From the NCBI GenBank assembly GCA_030432505.1, contig JAUIHA010000076.1:1-5018 (forward strand): a stretch of 5,018 nucleotides of DNA. Reading direction: 5' to 3'. Of this stretch, positions 1 to 4,741 are shown piece after piece. Each line of letters starts with the position of its first letter. The first letter of the stretch is position 1. The DNA comes from a bacterium. GTDB taxonomy: Bacteria; Babelota; Babeliae; Babelales; RVW-14. The position numbers were made by a program, and so were the translations under genes. The notes beneath the pieces were generated by a model. That model worked only from the letters and a program-made list of their open reading frames with translations, was not told the origin of the DNA and ran no database searches.

Positions 1-44
1 AGGTATTTTTTAACAGAAGAAGTATCCACTGCTGTCTGATTCAT
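1..44 (-). CDS. Possible N-terminus of a leftward gene, cut by the window edge
   Basis: An ATG on the minus strand at 44-42 opens a frame that is uninterrupted to the window edge and reads MNQTAVDTSSVKKY. AGGG lies only a few bases upstream of this ATG, so the ribosome binding site is poorly spaced. The segment VKKYL-like after a short polar leader resembles the start of coproporphyrinogen III oxidase (HemF), whose N-terminus in gammaproteobacteria has a similar VK-Q/R-F/Y-L segment. In Pseudomonas hemF lies close to tsaC, which makes the idea attractive here. With only 14 codons visible this is a suggestion, and it may not be a gene at all. Confidence 0.35.
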   Translation of the reverse strand, partial: MNQTAVDTSSVKKY

Positions 45-103
45 AAGCCCTATATCTTTATGCAATGTTTGTAATGCTTATTCTACGCCTATGAAAATAA
101 ACA

Positions 104-112
104 TGCTATTAT
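104..112 (+). promoter_or_regulatory. Candidate extended -10 promoter (TGCTATTAT)
   Basis: TGCTATTAT has the TG-n-TATNAT form of an extended -10 element and lies 137 bases upstream of the lipoprotein start at 249. No good -35 hexamer lies 16-18 bases upstream. This is the best sigma-70-like site I see in the 45-248 leader. The predicted transcript would have an untranslated leader of about 130 bases. Confidence 0.3.
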
Positions 113-167
113 CGTCCGACGTTATTCGAGCCTCTGCGCTCTATATTTGTGTTAAAATAAAGGAAAG

Positions 168-211
168 CCTCTCATCATAAAAATTGTTTTTCAATCTATC
201 CGTATGAGAGG
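168..211 (+). repeat. 8-bp inverted repeat in the leader of the lipoprotein gene
   Basis: CCTCTCAT at 168-175 and ATGAGAGG at 204-211 are exact reverse complements separated by 28 AT-rich bases. The pair lies 37 bases upstream of the lipoprotein start, in the probable 5' untranslated region, so it could form a leader hairpin or a bound operator. An 8-bp match of this kind can also occur by chance. Confidence 0.25.
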
Positions 212-248
212 GATGCTGCCTAGATCTTTTTTCATGAAAGGAATTGCT

Positions 249-599
249 ATGAGAACCACTTTATTCGGATGTGTGGTCCTGAGTGTTTTTTTCTTTTGCC
301 AATGCGCAAGCATTGATAATGTTACCTACACCAATATCAGCGTGAGCAACCTAGCAGGTACACCACACTACAATAAACCAGAACTTTATGGTGGACTCAA
401 ACGTGATGTGTCTGTCATCGCCTCACCGTGCTCTTCGCTTGGTAGTGGAATAAAAGAGTCCGAGTATCCTATTGCTTGGCTTTATTGCGTGATAGACACG
501 CCTATGAGCCTTGTTTTTGATACGCTTTTTATTCCAATCATTCTTTCTCAACAGCGCATTGCAAAAAGAAAATTAGCTCGCCGCCATAGCCATCGCTAA
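249..599 (+). CDS. YceK/YidQ-family envelope lipoprotein
   Basis: This 116-residue protein matches the small YceK/YidQ lipoprotein family, whose members are exported and lipid-anchored; their function is not well defined. Family hallmarks are a YGGLKRDV block at about residues 47-54 and a C-terminal IDTPMSLVFDTLFIPI block at about 82-97, equivalent to the D-P-SLV-DT-L-P signature. The N-terminus is a hydrophobic signal segment (residues 5-16) followed by cysteines 17 and 19; C19 in QCASI aligns with the lipidated Cys of YceK (GCGSI). The start at 249 is preferred over in-frame ATGs at 204, 213 and 234 because AAGGA at 238-242 sits six bases upstream and the signal peptide then begins correctly. 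The lipobox is unusual because Gln or Phe occupies the -1 position, where Gly or Ala is expected. The basic tail RIAKRKLARRHSHR is longer than in E. coli YceK. It appears to be a single-gene unit. Confidence 0.85.
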   Translation: MRTTLFGCVVLSVFFFCQCASIDNVTYTNISVSNLAGTPHYNKPELYGGLKRDVSVIASPCSSLGSGIKESEYPIAWLYCVIDTPMSLVFDTLFIPIILSQQRIAKRKLARRHSHR

Positions 600-610
600 A
601 AACAAGGCAT

Positions 611-679
611 AAAATATCTCCCCTTCTACTCAGGGGGGAAATGATTACAGCTGCAATTTGTTATAATTGGAGATATTTT
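611..679 (+). repeat. 11-bp perfect inverted repeat with a competing internal hairpin
   Basis: AAAATATCTCC (611-621) and GGAGATATTTT (669-679) are perfect reverse complements 47 bases apart, and the right arm runs into a T tract. Inside lies a second possible stem, TCTCCCC (617-623) with GGGGGGA (633-639), containing one T-G wobble and a 9-base loop. It shares bases with the left outer arm, so the two folds exclude each other. The element lies just after the lipoprotein stop and before tsaC. It could be a weak terminator of the first gene or a leader structure of the second. Confidence 0.4.
659..667 (+). promoter_or_regulatory. Candidate extended -10 promoter for tsaC (TGTTATAAT)
   Basis: TGTTATAAT is a perfect TG-n-TATAAT extended -10 element. 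No recognisable -35 hexamer sits at normal spacing, which extended -10 promoters tolerate. Transcription would begin near 674 and give tsaC a leader of about 130 bases. The site lies within the interval bounded by the inverted repeat at 611-679. Confidence 0.35.
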
Positions 680-743
680 TATCCGATATCAGTCGCCTCA
701 CAGCAAGGCCTGTTTACATTTTTACTGTGCAGGTCCTTGTCTT

Positions 744-771
744 TTGACAATGCTTTCAATTCAGGCAAAAT
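744..771 (+). promoter_or_regulatory. Alternative tsaC promoter (TTGACA, 16 bp, CAAAAT)
   Basis: A perfect -35 consensus TTGACA (744-749) is followed after 16 bases by CAAAAT (766-771), a four-of-six match to the -10 consensus. Transcription would begin about 25 bases before the ATG at 803, a normal short leader. It competes with the extended -10 site at 659-667 as the tsaC promoter. Confidence 0.35.
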
Positions 772-802
772 AAGTATCAATTTCACCACTTCTATTATTT
801 CC

Positions 803-1297
803 ATGGCCACCATTTTTCAGACTGAAGAAGCTGCACATTACCTTGCCAATCACGGAGTGATTGCCTATCCAACAGAAACAGTCTGGGGCTTGGGCTGCCT
901 TGCAACAAGCGATAAAGCCATTCGAAAATTATTGGCCATTAAAAACAGAAGCGCTGAAAAAGGCCTGATTAGTATGGGCTCTGATCTTTCTCAGTTCGAA
1001 GCATTGGTAGATCTTCAACAACTAAATAAAACCCAACGCGCGCAACTGGGAGCCCTCACCAAAATACCTACCACTTGGCTGGTGCCAACTTTCTCTCAAA
1101 CATCAATGCTCTTAAAAGGAAATGCCGACACACTGGCCGTTCGCCTGACCAGGCATGCTCCAGTTCAGTCTTTGGTTGAAAGGCTAGGCGCTCCCATCAT
1201 TTCCACCAGCGCCAACTTGAGTGGTCAAGCCACATGCCAATCGATAGCGGAGATCCAAGCACAATTGGGGCATTGCATCGATGGTATCTTAGAATGA
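803..1297 (+). CDS. tsaC: Threonylcarbamoyl-AMP synthase TsaC, cut short by an in-frame TGA
   Basis: TsaC (YrdC/Sua5 family) is a cytoplasmic enzyme that makes threonylcarbamoyl-AMP from threonine, bicarbonate and ATP, the first step of t6A modification at position 37 of ANN-decoding tRNAs. Counting from the ATG at 803, the signatures are YPTETVWGLGC (22-32), the KxR motif in KNRSAEKGLI (47-56), TWLVP (91-95), VRL (113-115) and STSANLSG (134-141). The frame is open upstream to 641, but those 54 codons show no family similarity and lengthen the protein beyond the usual size, so 803 is preferred even though no strong ribosome binding site precedes it. The protein stops at 164 residues, whereas family members have about 185-190; the missing end is encoded in the same frame just after the stop. 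Whether the shortened enzyme works is unknown. t6A synthesis is normally essential, so either a second copy exists or the codon is read through, or the base is an error. Confidence 0.9.
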   Translation: MATIFQTEEAAHYLANHGVIAYPTETVWGLGCLATSDKAIRKLLAIKNRSAEKGLISMGSDLSQFEALVDLQQLNKTQRAQLGALTKIPTTWLVPTFSQTSMLLKGNADTLAVRLTRHAPVQSLVERLGAPIISTSANLSGQATCQSIAEIQAQLGHCIDGILE

Positions 1298-1366
1298 GAT
1301 TTGGGCGAATATGGAAAACCATCTCGAATCATTGATATAATCACGGGTAAGGTTTTGGGCTCATAG
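1298..1366 (+). pseudogene. tsaC: Cut-off C-terminal tail of TsaC, in frame after the TGA
   Basis: After the TGA at 1295-1297 the same frame reads DLGEYGKPSRIIDIITGKV and then LGS before a TAG at 1364-1366. This matches the normal TsaC ending, in which a Gly-Gly/Leu-Gly segment is followed by a conserved PS-x-I-x-D motif and a T/S-G-x-x-L end. Adding it restores a length of about 187 codons. The TGA sits where relatives typically have a glycine, so one GGA-to-TGA change explains the break. No frameshift is involved, and conservation of the tail suggests the change is recent, bypassed in translation, or a sequencing error. Confidence 0.8.
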
Positions 1367-1429
1367 CCGAGTGGGAGTTCTTTCTATCAATCCATACCAT
1401 CTTATATTGGTCTTAAATACCTTCTTTCA

Positions 1430-1461
1430 TAAAACCCTCCAATATTGCTTTATGGTTTTTA
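1430..1461 (+). terminator. Weak terminator candidate downstream of tsaC
   Basis: AAAACC (1431-1436) can pair with GGTTTT (1454-1459) around a 17-base loop, and the right arm contains the T run. The stem is short and AT-rich, with little T tract beyond it. It is the only terminator-like structure between tsaC and the next promoter. Confidence 0.2.
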
Positions 1462-1482
1462 CGCGTCCTCACCATTTAAAAT

Positions 1483-1491
1483 TGTTATAAT
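1483..1491 (+). promoter_or_regulatory. Candidate extended -10 promoter for the zinc-ribbon gene (TGTTATAAT)
   Basis: TGTTATAAT is a perfect extended -10 element 95 bases upstream of the ATG at 1586. The surrounding 11-mer TTGTTATAATT is identical to the one at 658-668 upstream of tsaC. The -35 region has no clear consensus. The remaining leader holds a small AACTGC/GCGGTT hairpin near 1538-1552 and nothing else I can interpret. Confidence 0.4.
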
Positions 1492-1585
1492 TCCTTTTTT
1501 TATTGTGTTTTAAAAATATATGAAGGATGCATCAAAAACTGCTTGGCGGTTAACTTGAAAAACCACTTTTAAAAGAAAGATAATT

Positions 1586-1963
1586 ATGGAAAAATCGATA
1601 AATCATAAACTATGCCGATTTCATTTTCATTGTAAAAACTGTGGTGATAAGTTTTCTTTAAGACTTAAGAAAGGGACTCAGGTACAATACTCAGGTGCCG
1701 AAGGAAGTGAGTATATCCGTGTTTCACAAGAAAATGGTGATGATAGTTCGCGCTTGAAGTGTGCCAAATGTGGCACATCTAATTCTATAATTAAGCTGGT
1801 TAGAGCGCCAAGAGGGCGTGATGCGCTCATTGCTCAACAAGAAAAGGAAATTCGAGCTCTAAAAAAACAAATAAATTATCAGTCTGAGAGAATTATGGAG
1901 CTAGAGTTCAAAATATATCCTAGAAGAAAAAAAGAAAATGTTTCTCATGAGTTTCTTTGTTGA
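1586..1963 (+). CDS. Small zinc-ribbon protein with a C-terminal coiled coil, function unknown
   Basis: I do not recognise this 125-residue protein as a named family. Two CxxCG knuckles, HCKNCG (C16, C19) and KCAKCG (C59, C62), are spaced as in a zinc ribbon and bracket a basic strand-forming segment. A helical, charged C-terminal part (about 78-112, QQEKEIRALKKQI and onward) has heptad-like hydrophobic spacing suggesting a short coiled coil, so a dimer with two zinc ribbons is plausible. No signal peptide or membrane segment is seen, so it is probably cytoplasmic and may bind nucleic acid or protein. The ATG at 1586 has only a weak purine-rich AAGAAAGA upstream. The gene has its own candidate promoter and a strong hairpin downstream, so it looks like a single unit. 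It ends on a lone Cys (C125) after a basic PRRKK patch. Confidence 0.75.
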   Translation: MEKSINHKLCRFHFHCKNCGDKFSLRLKKGTQVQYSGAEGSEYIRVSQENGDDSSRLKCAKCGTSNSIIKLVRAPRGRDALIAQQEKEIRALKKQINYQSERIMELEFKIYPRRKKENVSHEFLC

Positions 1964-2045
1964 TTTTTGTACTGCTTCTAACAGAAAAGTCTCCTTTCAC
2001 AGCAAAGCTTAATACCGTTCGGTTAAAATGAGAAATTGCCATTTG

Positions 2046-2114
2046 AAACCTACGGTTTGCACCAAGGCAGATGGCGACTTACAGTCGCTCTCTGCCCTTT
2101 GCATTTTTTGCAAA
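2046..2114 (+). terminator. Three-hairpin intergenic element, probable terminator
   Basis: Three perfect stems lie end to end. The first is AAACC-TAC-GGTTT (2046-2058). The second is a 12-bp interrupted stem in which GGCAGA (2066-2071) pairs with TCTGCC (2091-2096) and GCGACT (2074-2079) pairs with AGTCGC (2083-2088) around loop TAC. The third is TTTGCA/TGCAAA (2098-2103 with 2109-2114) around T5. The middle stem followed by CTTTGCATTTTTT can end rightward transcripts from the zinc-ribbon gene. The leftward gene ends at 2119, right beside the cluster, so the element may serve both convergent genes. A dispersed palindromic repeat is an alternative. Confidence 0.6.
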
Positions 2115-2118
2115 AAAT

Positions 2119-2772
2119 TTAATCAATTGTAACAATTTTGTTGTAGTTCAACGCCATCATCTTTCGACGTTTCACTATTAATTTTTTTTGCTTTTTGTTA
2201 AATATTATTGCTTCCCCCCAAAGCTCACAAGAGCCATCTTTCCAGAGAAGTTCATACTCTGAGCTTTTTTTGTGAAAAAAAATTGTTTCAGTTTTTTCGC
2301 TTCCTAACATATTTGTCAAACTTTTCTCAGCTCGGTTAGCATGAGCTGCTCCCACCAGGGAAACCACTTTCCTCCCTTCCTTGATAATTTTTTTTATTTC
2401 TCCCGCCATGTGTTTGTTTCTTTGTCGCATGTCTCCATGCGTGTCAATAAAGCACACAGGGATCTTTATTTTTTTTGCTTTTTTCAATAAATGCGTCAAT
2501 GAGCCTATTTCTTCGGGCTCATGGCCAGAAGAGAAATCCAGCACTGATATTGCCTTTTCACTTGCCTTTTTTGGCAGCTCTATACAAAGAACCACCTCCT
2601 CTTTCTTCATGAAAAGAAAATTTTCTTCAATTTTCACACGAGCACAAGTTTCTGTGTGAATTTCGCCAATAATGACGCAATTTTTATTTGAAATTGCATC
2701 TTTTAATTCATTGATCTCTTGGGCTAACACGCTCACTAATAAGAAAATAACAGTCATTGTTTTGTTTATCAT
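2119..2772 (-). CDS. Secreted TIKI/TraB/ChaN-like protein with two GxxH motifs
   Basis: The 217-residue protein has the layout of the TraB/PrgY/TIKI/ChaN-like superfamily, which includes metal-dependent proteases and haem-binding lipoproteins. Residues fitting the superfamily are GEIH (36-39) after strand VII, an acidic residue in CIELP (E65), R118 with MA (122-123) in a helix after FIDTHGD, and a second GxxH in VGAAHA (140-145). Residues 1-17 form a signal peptide (INK, then a hydrophobic run, then VLA before QE), so export to the periplasm or beyond is likely; there is no lipobox Cys, unlike ChaN. The ATG at 2772 is chosen because AGGGAG (2786-2781) lies eight bases upstream. The in-frame ATG at 2778 is too close to it, and the one at 2838 precedes the likely transcription start. 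The function is not assigned; peptidase activity is inference from fold only. The C-terminal third is lysine-rich and unlike the family. Confidence 0.75.
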   Translation of the reverse strand: MINKTMTVIFLLVSVLAQEINELKDAISNKNCVIIGEIHTETCARVKIEENFLFMKKEEVVLCIELPKKASEKAISVLDFSSGHEPEEIGSLTHLLKKAKKIKIPVCFIDTHGDMRQRNKHMAGEIKKIIKEGRKVVSLVGAAHANRAEKSLTNMLGSEKTETIFFHKKSSEYELLWKDGSCELWGEAIIFNKKQKKLIVKRRKMMALNYNKIVTID

Positions 2773-2780
2773 ATCCATAT

Positions 2781-2786
2781 CTCCCT
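2781..2786 (-). promoter_or_regulatory. Ribosome binding site that fixes the start of the TIKI/TraB-like gene
   Basis: On the minus strand AGGGAG lies eight bases before the ATG at 2772 and two bases before the ATG at 2778. Normal spacing favours 2772, which also gives the cleanest signal peptide. Confidence 0.6.
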
Positions 2787-2841
2787 TTAACTTCAGGCCC
2801 AGCTTGATGGTGGACGAAATTTTAATACATACTTCCAATTA

Positions 2842-2870
2842 ATTATAAAAATAAAGCTCTATTTTTTCAC
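2842..2870 (-). promoter_or_regulatory. Promoter of the TIKI/TraB-like gene (GTGAAA, 17 bp, TATAAT)
   Basis: On the minus strand GTGAAA (2870-2865, four of six to TTGACA) is followed after exactly 17 bases by a perfect TATAAT (2847-2842). Transcription would begin near 2835, about 60 bases before the chosen ATG at 2772. The position excludes the longer frame beginning at 2838. Confidence 0.45.
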
Positions 2871-3266
2871 ACTTATAATAAAGGTAGCCTCTAAAAAAAT
2901 TACTATAGAAAATCTCATATAGCACTGTGTAAAATTTTGTTAAGGCCGGCAACAGATAAACTTGTGAATTTCAGTACGATATTAAGAAATAATAGTCCCT
3001 GCAAAACACGTTCAACAGCTCTAAAAAATTTTCCATAAATAAACACTCAAAATAGAAGTGGCTTTTTGAGCACTTATTTTCAGATAGTTTCTTCATCAAT
3101 TTAACATTCATTTGCACATTGAAATAACCCTGTTTACAACAAGAAAAAATCGTATGCAATGAAAATTCAATGCTATTGATAAATTAACCCCTTTCTAAAA
3201 ACATAAAAAAACCAACCATGGCTCTTCAGGGTTTATTCTATACAGGCCTATGAGAGGCAAGCTATA
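2871..3266. other. AT-rich intergenic stretch with no convincing gene
   Basis: I see no supportable gene here. The only structure is a pair of overlapping weak stems near 3046-3075: CTCAAAA (3046-3052) with TTTTGAG (3064-3070), and AAGTG (3056-3060) with CACTT (3071-3075). These are mutually exclusive. A TTGATA at 3176-3181 could be a -35 hexamer for the rightward gene at 3315, but no good -10 stands at the right distance. A leftward frame of 62 codons at 3159-2971 has a TTG start and no recognisable motif, so I left it out. Confidence 0.5.
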
Positions 3267-3302
3267 GTGCTTTCTTTTTTAGATCTTTTTAATCTCCTGG
3301 TT

Positions 3303-3307
3303 AAGGA
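3303..3307 (+). promoter_or_regulatory. Ribosome binding site favouring the ATG at 3315
   Basis: AAGGA lies seven bases before the ATG at 3315, which is near-ideal. The competing in-frame GTG at 3267 has AGAGG nine bases upstream, so it remains possible and would add 16 hydrophobic residues. Confidence 0.55.
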
Positions 3308-3314
3308 AAACCTT

Positions 3315-3956
3315 ATGTTGTTAATAGAAAACGATAGCGTTTGCTCAGCTTGTGGTAAATGTATTGGTGCAAGTGAAGGCGTTATTTCCCCTCGTACAAG
3401 TATTAAAGAAGAGTTACATCTTTGTTTAGAAGTTAATTGTCTCACAAAAGGCTACATAGGTATGTTTAGTGGCATTACTGCAACAAATAGAAAACCTTTT
3501 AGGGCTTTCTATCAAAAACATGATGCCTATGTTCATTATGTTCAGAAACGTGCTGAAAAAGGTTTTGTTTTTGATTTTAGAAATGCTGAAAATATCAGTG
3601 AAGAAATTCCAACGGACTACGAGCATCGTCCATTTTCGCATGCTTATGAATCATTTTCTTGTATTAAATTATCAGAAGATGAAAAAAAATTGTGTATGGA
3701 ATTGATATTATTTGATGCTTCATCCGACGGTGATTTTCCGTTTGAGCTCTTTGAGTCTATCGTTAATATAGGGTTTAAACTGGATACATCGATCCCCGAA
3801 GGTGATCTAAAAGACTTTATAATCAGTCAACTGGATTGTGATAAGGATATCTTTGAAAGCCTATTCAACCTGCTTTCGATTGCAGGAGAACCTGACCGCA
3901 TTTTGAGGCCAATTTTAAAGATTGGTTACAAACTAAAGCAAGCACTACCCAAATAA
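3315..3956 (+). CDS. Unrecognised 213-residue protein with an N-terminal cysteine cluster and C-terminal repeat
   Basis: I do not recognise this protein. From the ATG at 3315 it begins with a cysteine cluster, VCSACGKC (C10, C13, C16), followed by C37 and C42 in LCLEVNC; this spacing could bind zinc, or iron as a less likely choice. The middle is mixed and aromatic-rich (FRAFYQKHDAYVHY, about 63-76). The C-terminal part is helical and contains a repeated unit: residues 149-161 (IVNIGFKLDTSIP) and 200-212 (ILKIGYKLKQALP) share I-x-x-I-G-F/Y-K-L-x-x-x-I/L-P. No signal peptide is seen from this start. An upstream in-frame GTG at 3267 would add a hydrophobic VLSFLDLFNLLV leader. The gene is alone on its strand and ends in a strong shared terminator. 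A secreted effector or a regulatory adaptor would be guesses. Confidence 0.75.
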   Translation: MLLIENDSVCSACGKCIGASEGVISPRTSIKEELHLCLEVNCLTKGYIGMFSGITATNRKPFRAFYQKHDAYVHYVQKRAEKGFVFDFRNAENISEEIPTDYEHRPFSHAYESFSCIKLSEDEKKLCMELILFDASSDGDFPFELFESIVNIGFKLDTSIPEGDLKDFIISQLDCDKDIFESLFNLLSIAGEPDRILRPILKIGYKLKQALPK

Positions 3957-3985
3957 TAAAATAGCGCCCTTGTGGCGCTATTTTA
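3957..3985. terminator. Bidirectional intrinsic terminator between convergent genes
   Basis: TAAAATAGCGCC (3957-3968) and GGCGCTATTTTA (3974-3985) form a perfect 12-bp stem with loop CTTGT, GC-rich at the tip and A/T-flanked on both sides. It directly follows the stop at 3954-3956 of the rightward gene. Its right arm contains the stop codon (3985-3983) of the leftward NtrC-like gene, so it can end transcription from both sides. Confidence 0.85.
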
Positions 3986-4741
3986 TGATGATGCCTCATC
4001 TTTCTCTCTGGCTTGCAGTTTTCTTGTCATGGTGTTTCGACCAATACCAATCATTTTCGCTGCCTCTATTTTTCTACCGCGACAAGCGTCCAATGATGCG
4101 TCCAATATCATGTTCTCTATGGCATCCATGATATGGTGGTAAATATCTGGCTCCTCGATATCTATCAATGCTTGAATCCATTTGTCCACAGACTCACACG
4201 CTTTTCGTTTCACTTCTAAGATAATTTCTTGCTGATGAAAATGCGATGGCAAATCTGCAGGAAGAATAGAAGCAACATCTTGCGCAGCCAGTCGATAGCA
4301 TAATTGTCTTAGCTCACGAATATTACCTGGCCATGGATAATGCAGTAATAAAAAACGGCTTTGCGTATCAAAATCTTTTGCAGATGTTTTGATTTGCTTG
4401 ACCGCTTCTTTTAAAAAATACTGTGCCAAAATTAAAATATCCTCGCCGCGCTCACGCAACGGTGGCAGTACCAACTCGAAAGTAGATAGCATTTCTGACA
4501 GTGCATGATCTAAATCATGGCTGGAAACATAATCTTCTAACGGTTTTTCACTAATAAGAATCAAGCGCGGCTCTTCGGTGTGTTTTCCACCAAGGCTTTT
4601 AAGGTGCTCTAATAATTTTTTTTGTACGTCAGGTTTTAACAAGTGCACATGACGAATCACCCATGTACCAATCTCTCCTTGAAAAACTTGATCAATATTA
4701 TTTGTCGGGTCGCTATCCGGATGCCCTACCGAGCGGAGCAC
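3983..4741 (-). CDS. NtrC-like sigma-54 regulator, N-terminally truncated and with degenerate ATPase motifs
   Basis: From about residue 20 of the 252-codon open frame this aligns with the C-terminal half of NtrC (GlnG), a response regulator that activates sigma-54 promoters. Landmarks are VQKKLL (40-44, equivalent to VQTRLL), LPPLRERGEDI (92-102), the sensor II YPWPGNIREL (135-144), and a Fis-type helix-turn-helix, GRKIEAAKMIGIGRNTMTRK (222-241), close to the NtrC DNA-binding end. Missing are the receiver domain, Walker A and GAFTGA loop; family proteins have about 470 residues. Within the remaining part the Walker B LFLDEI is replaced by WVIRHV (27-32), and the FREDL-RL arginine-finger segment by LDHALSEML, so it could not be a normal ATPase even if complete. 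The nominal GTG start at 4741 and the first 15-20 codons are antisense to HEPN coding sequence and are not real NtrC sequence. The protein is probably a remnant; the DNA-binding domain is intact. Confidence 0.8.
   Translation of the reverse strand: MLRSVGHPDSDPTNNIDQVFQGEIGTWVIRHVHLLKPDVQKKLLEHLKSLGGKHTEEPRLILISEKPLEDYVSSHDLDHALSEMLSTFELVLPPLRERGEDILILAQYFLKEAVKQIKTSAKDFDTQSRFLLLHYPWPGNIRELRQLCYRLAAQDVASILPADLPSHFHQQEIILEVKRKACESVDKWIQALIDIEEPDIYHHIMDAIENMILDASLDACRGRKIEAAKMIGIGRNTMTRKLQAREKDEASS
4660..4695. other. Breakpoint joining the NtrC-like and HEPN genes, both 5'-truncated
   Basis: Leftward NtrC similarity begins at about 4684-4669 and rightward HEPN similarity begins at about 4672-4681. 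Both genes therefore lose their 5' parts within the same few tens of bases. Base composition shifts to more GC-rich on the right. No insertion sequence, target duplication or att-like repeat is visible at the join. A deletion or inversion endpoint and an assembly chimera both fit. Confidence 0.6.

Noticed and set aside
641..802. Upstream extension of the tsaC frame from an ATG at 641
   Set aside because: The 54 extra residues show no TsaC similarity, GGGGGGA lies only one base before this ATG, and the enzyme begins normally at 803.
1361..1390. AGCCGAGTGGGAG, resembling the D-arm of Leu/Ser/Tyr tRNAs
   Set aside because: No acceptor stem, anticodon stem or T-loop surrounds it, and part of it is the tsaC tail and stop.
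2381..2659. Rightward open frame of 92 codons
   Set aside because: It is entirely antisense to the TIKI/TraB-like gene, whose motifs, promoter and ribosome binding site support the minus strand.
2971..3159. Leftward open frame of 62 codons in the AT-rich gap
   Set aside because: TTG start, no ribosome binding site and no recognisable motif; it looks like chance open sequence.
3248..3705. Short open frames on both strands inside or overlapping the 3315-3956 gene
   Set aside because: They are shadows in other frames; the 3315 frame is longest, has AAGGA at good spacing and ends at the strong terminator.
4702..4741. GTG start and first residues of the leftward NtrC-like frame as genuine N-terminus
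   Set aside because: The segment is antisense to clearly HEPN-like codons (RYPDALP) and has no NtrC similarity.
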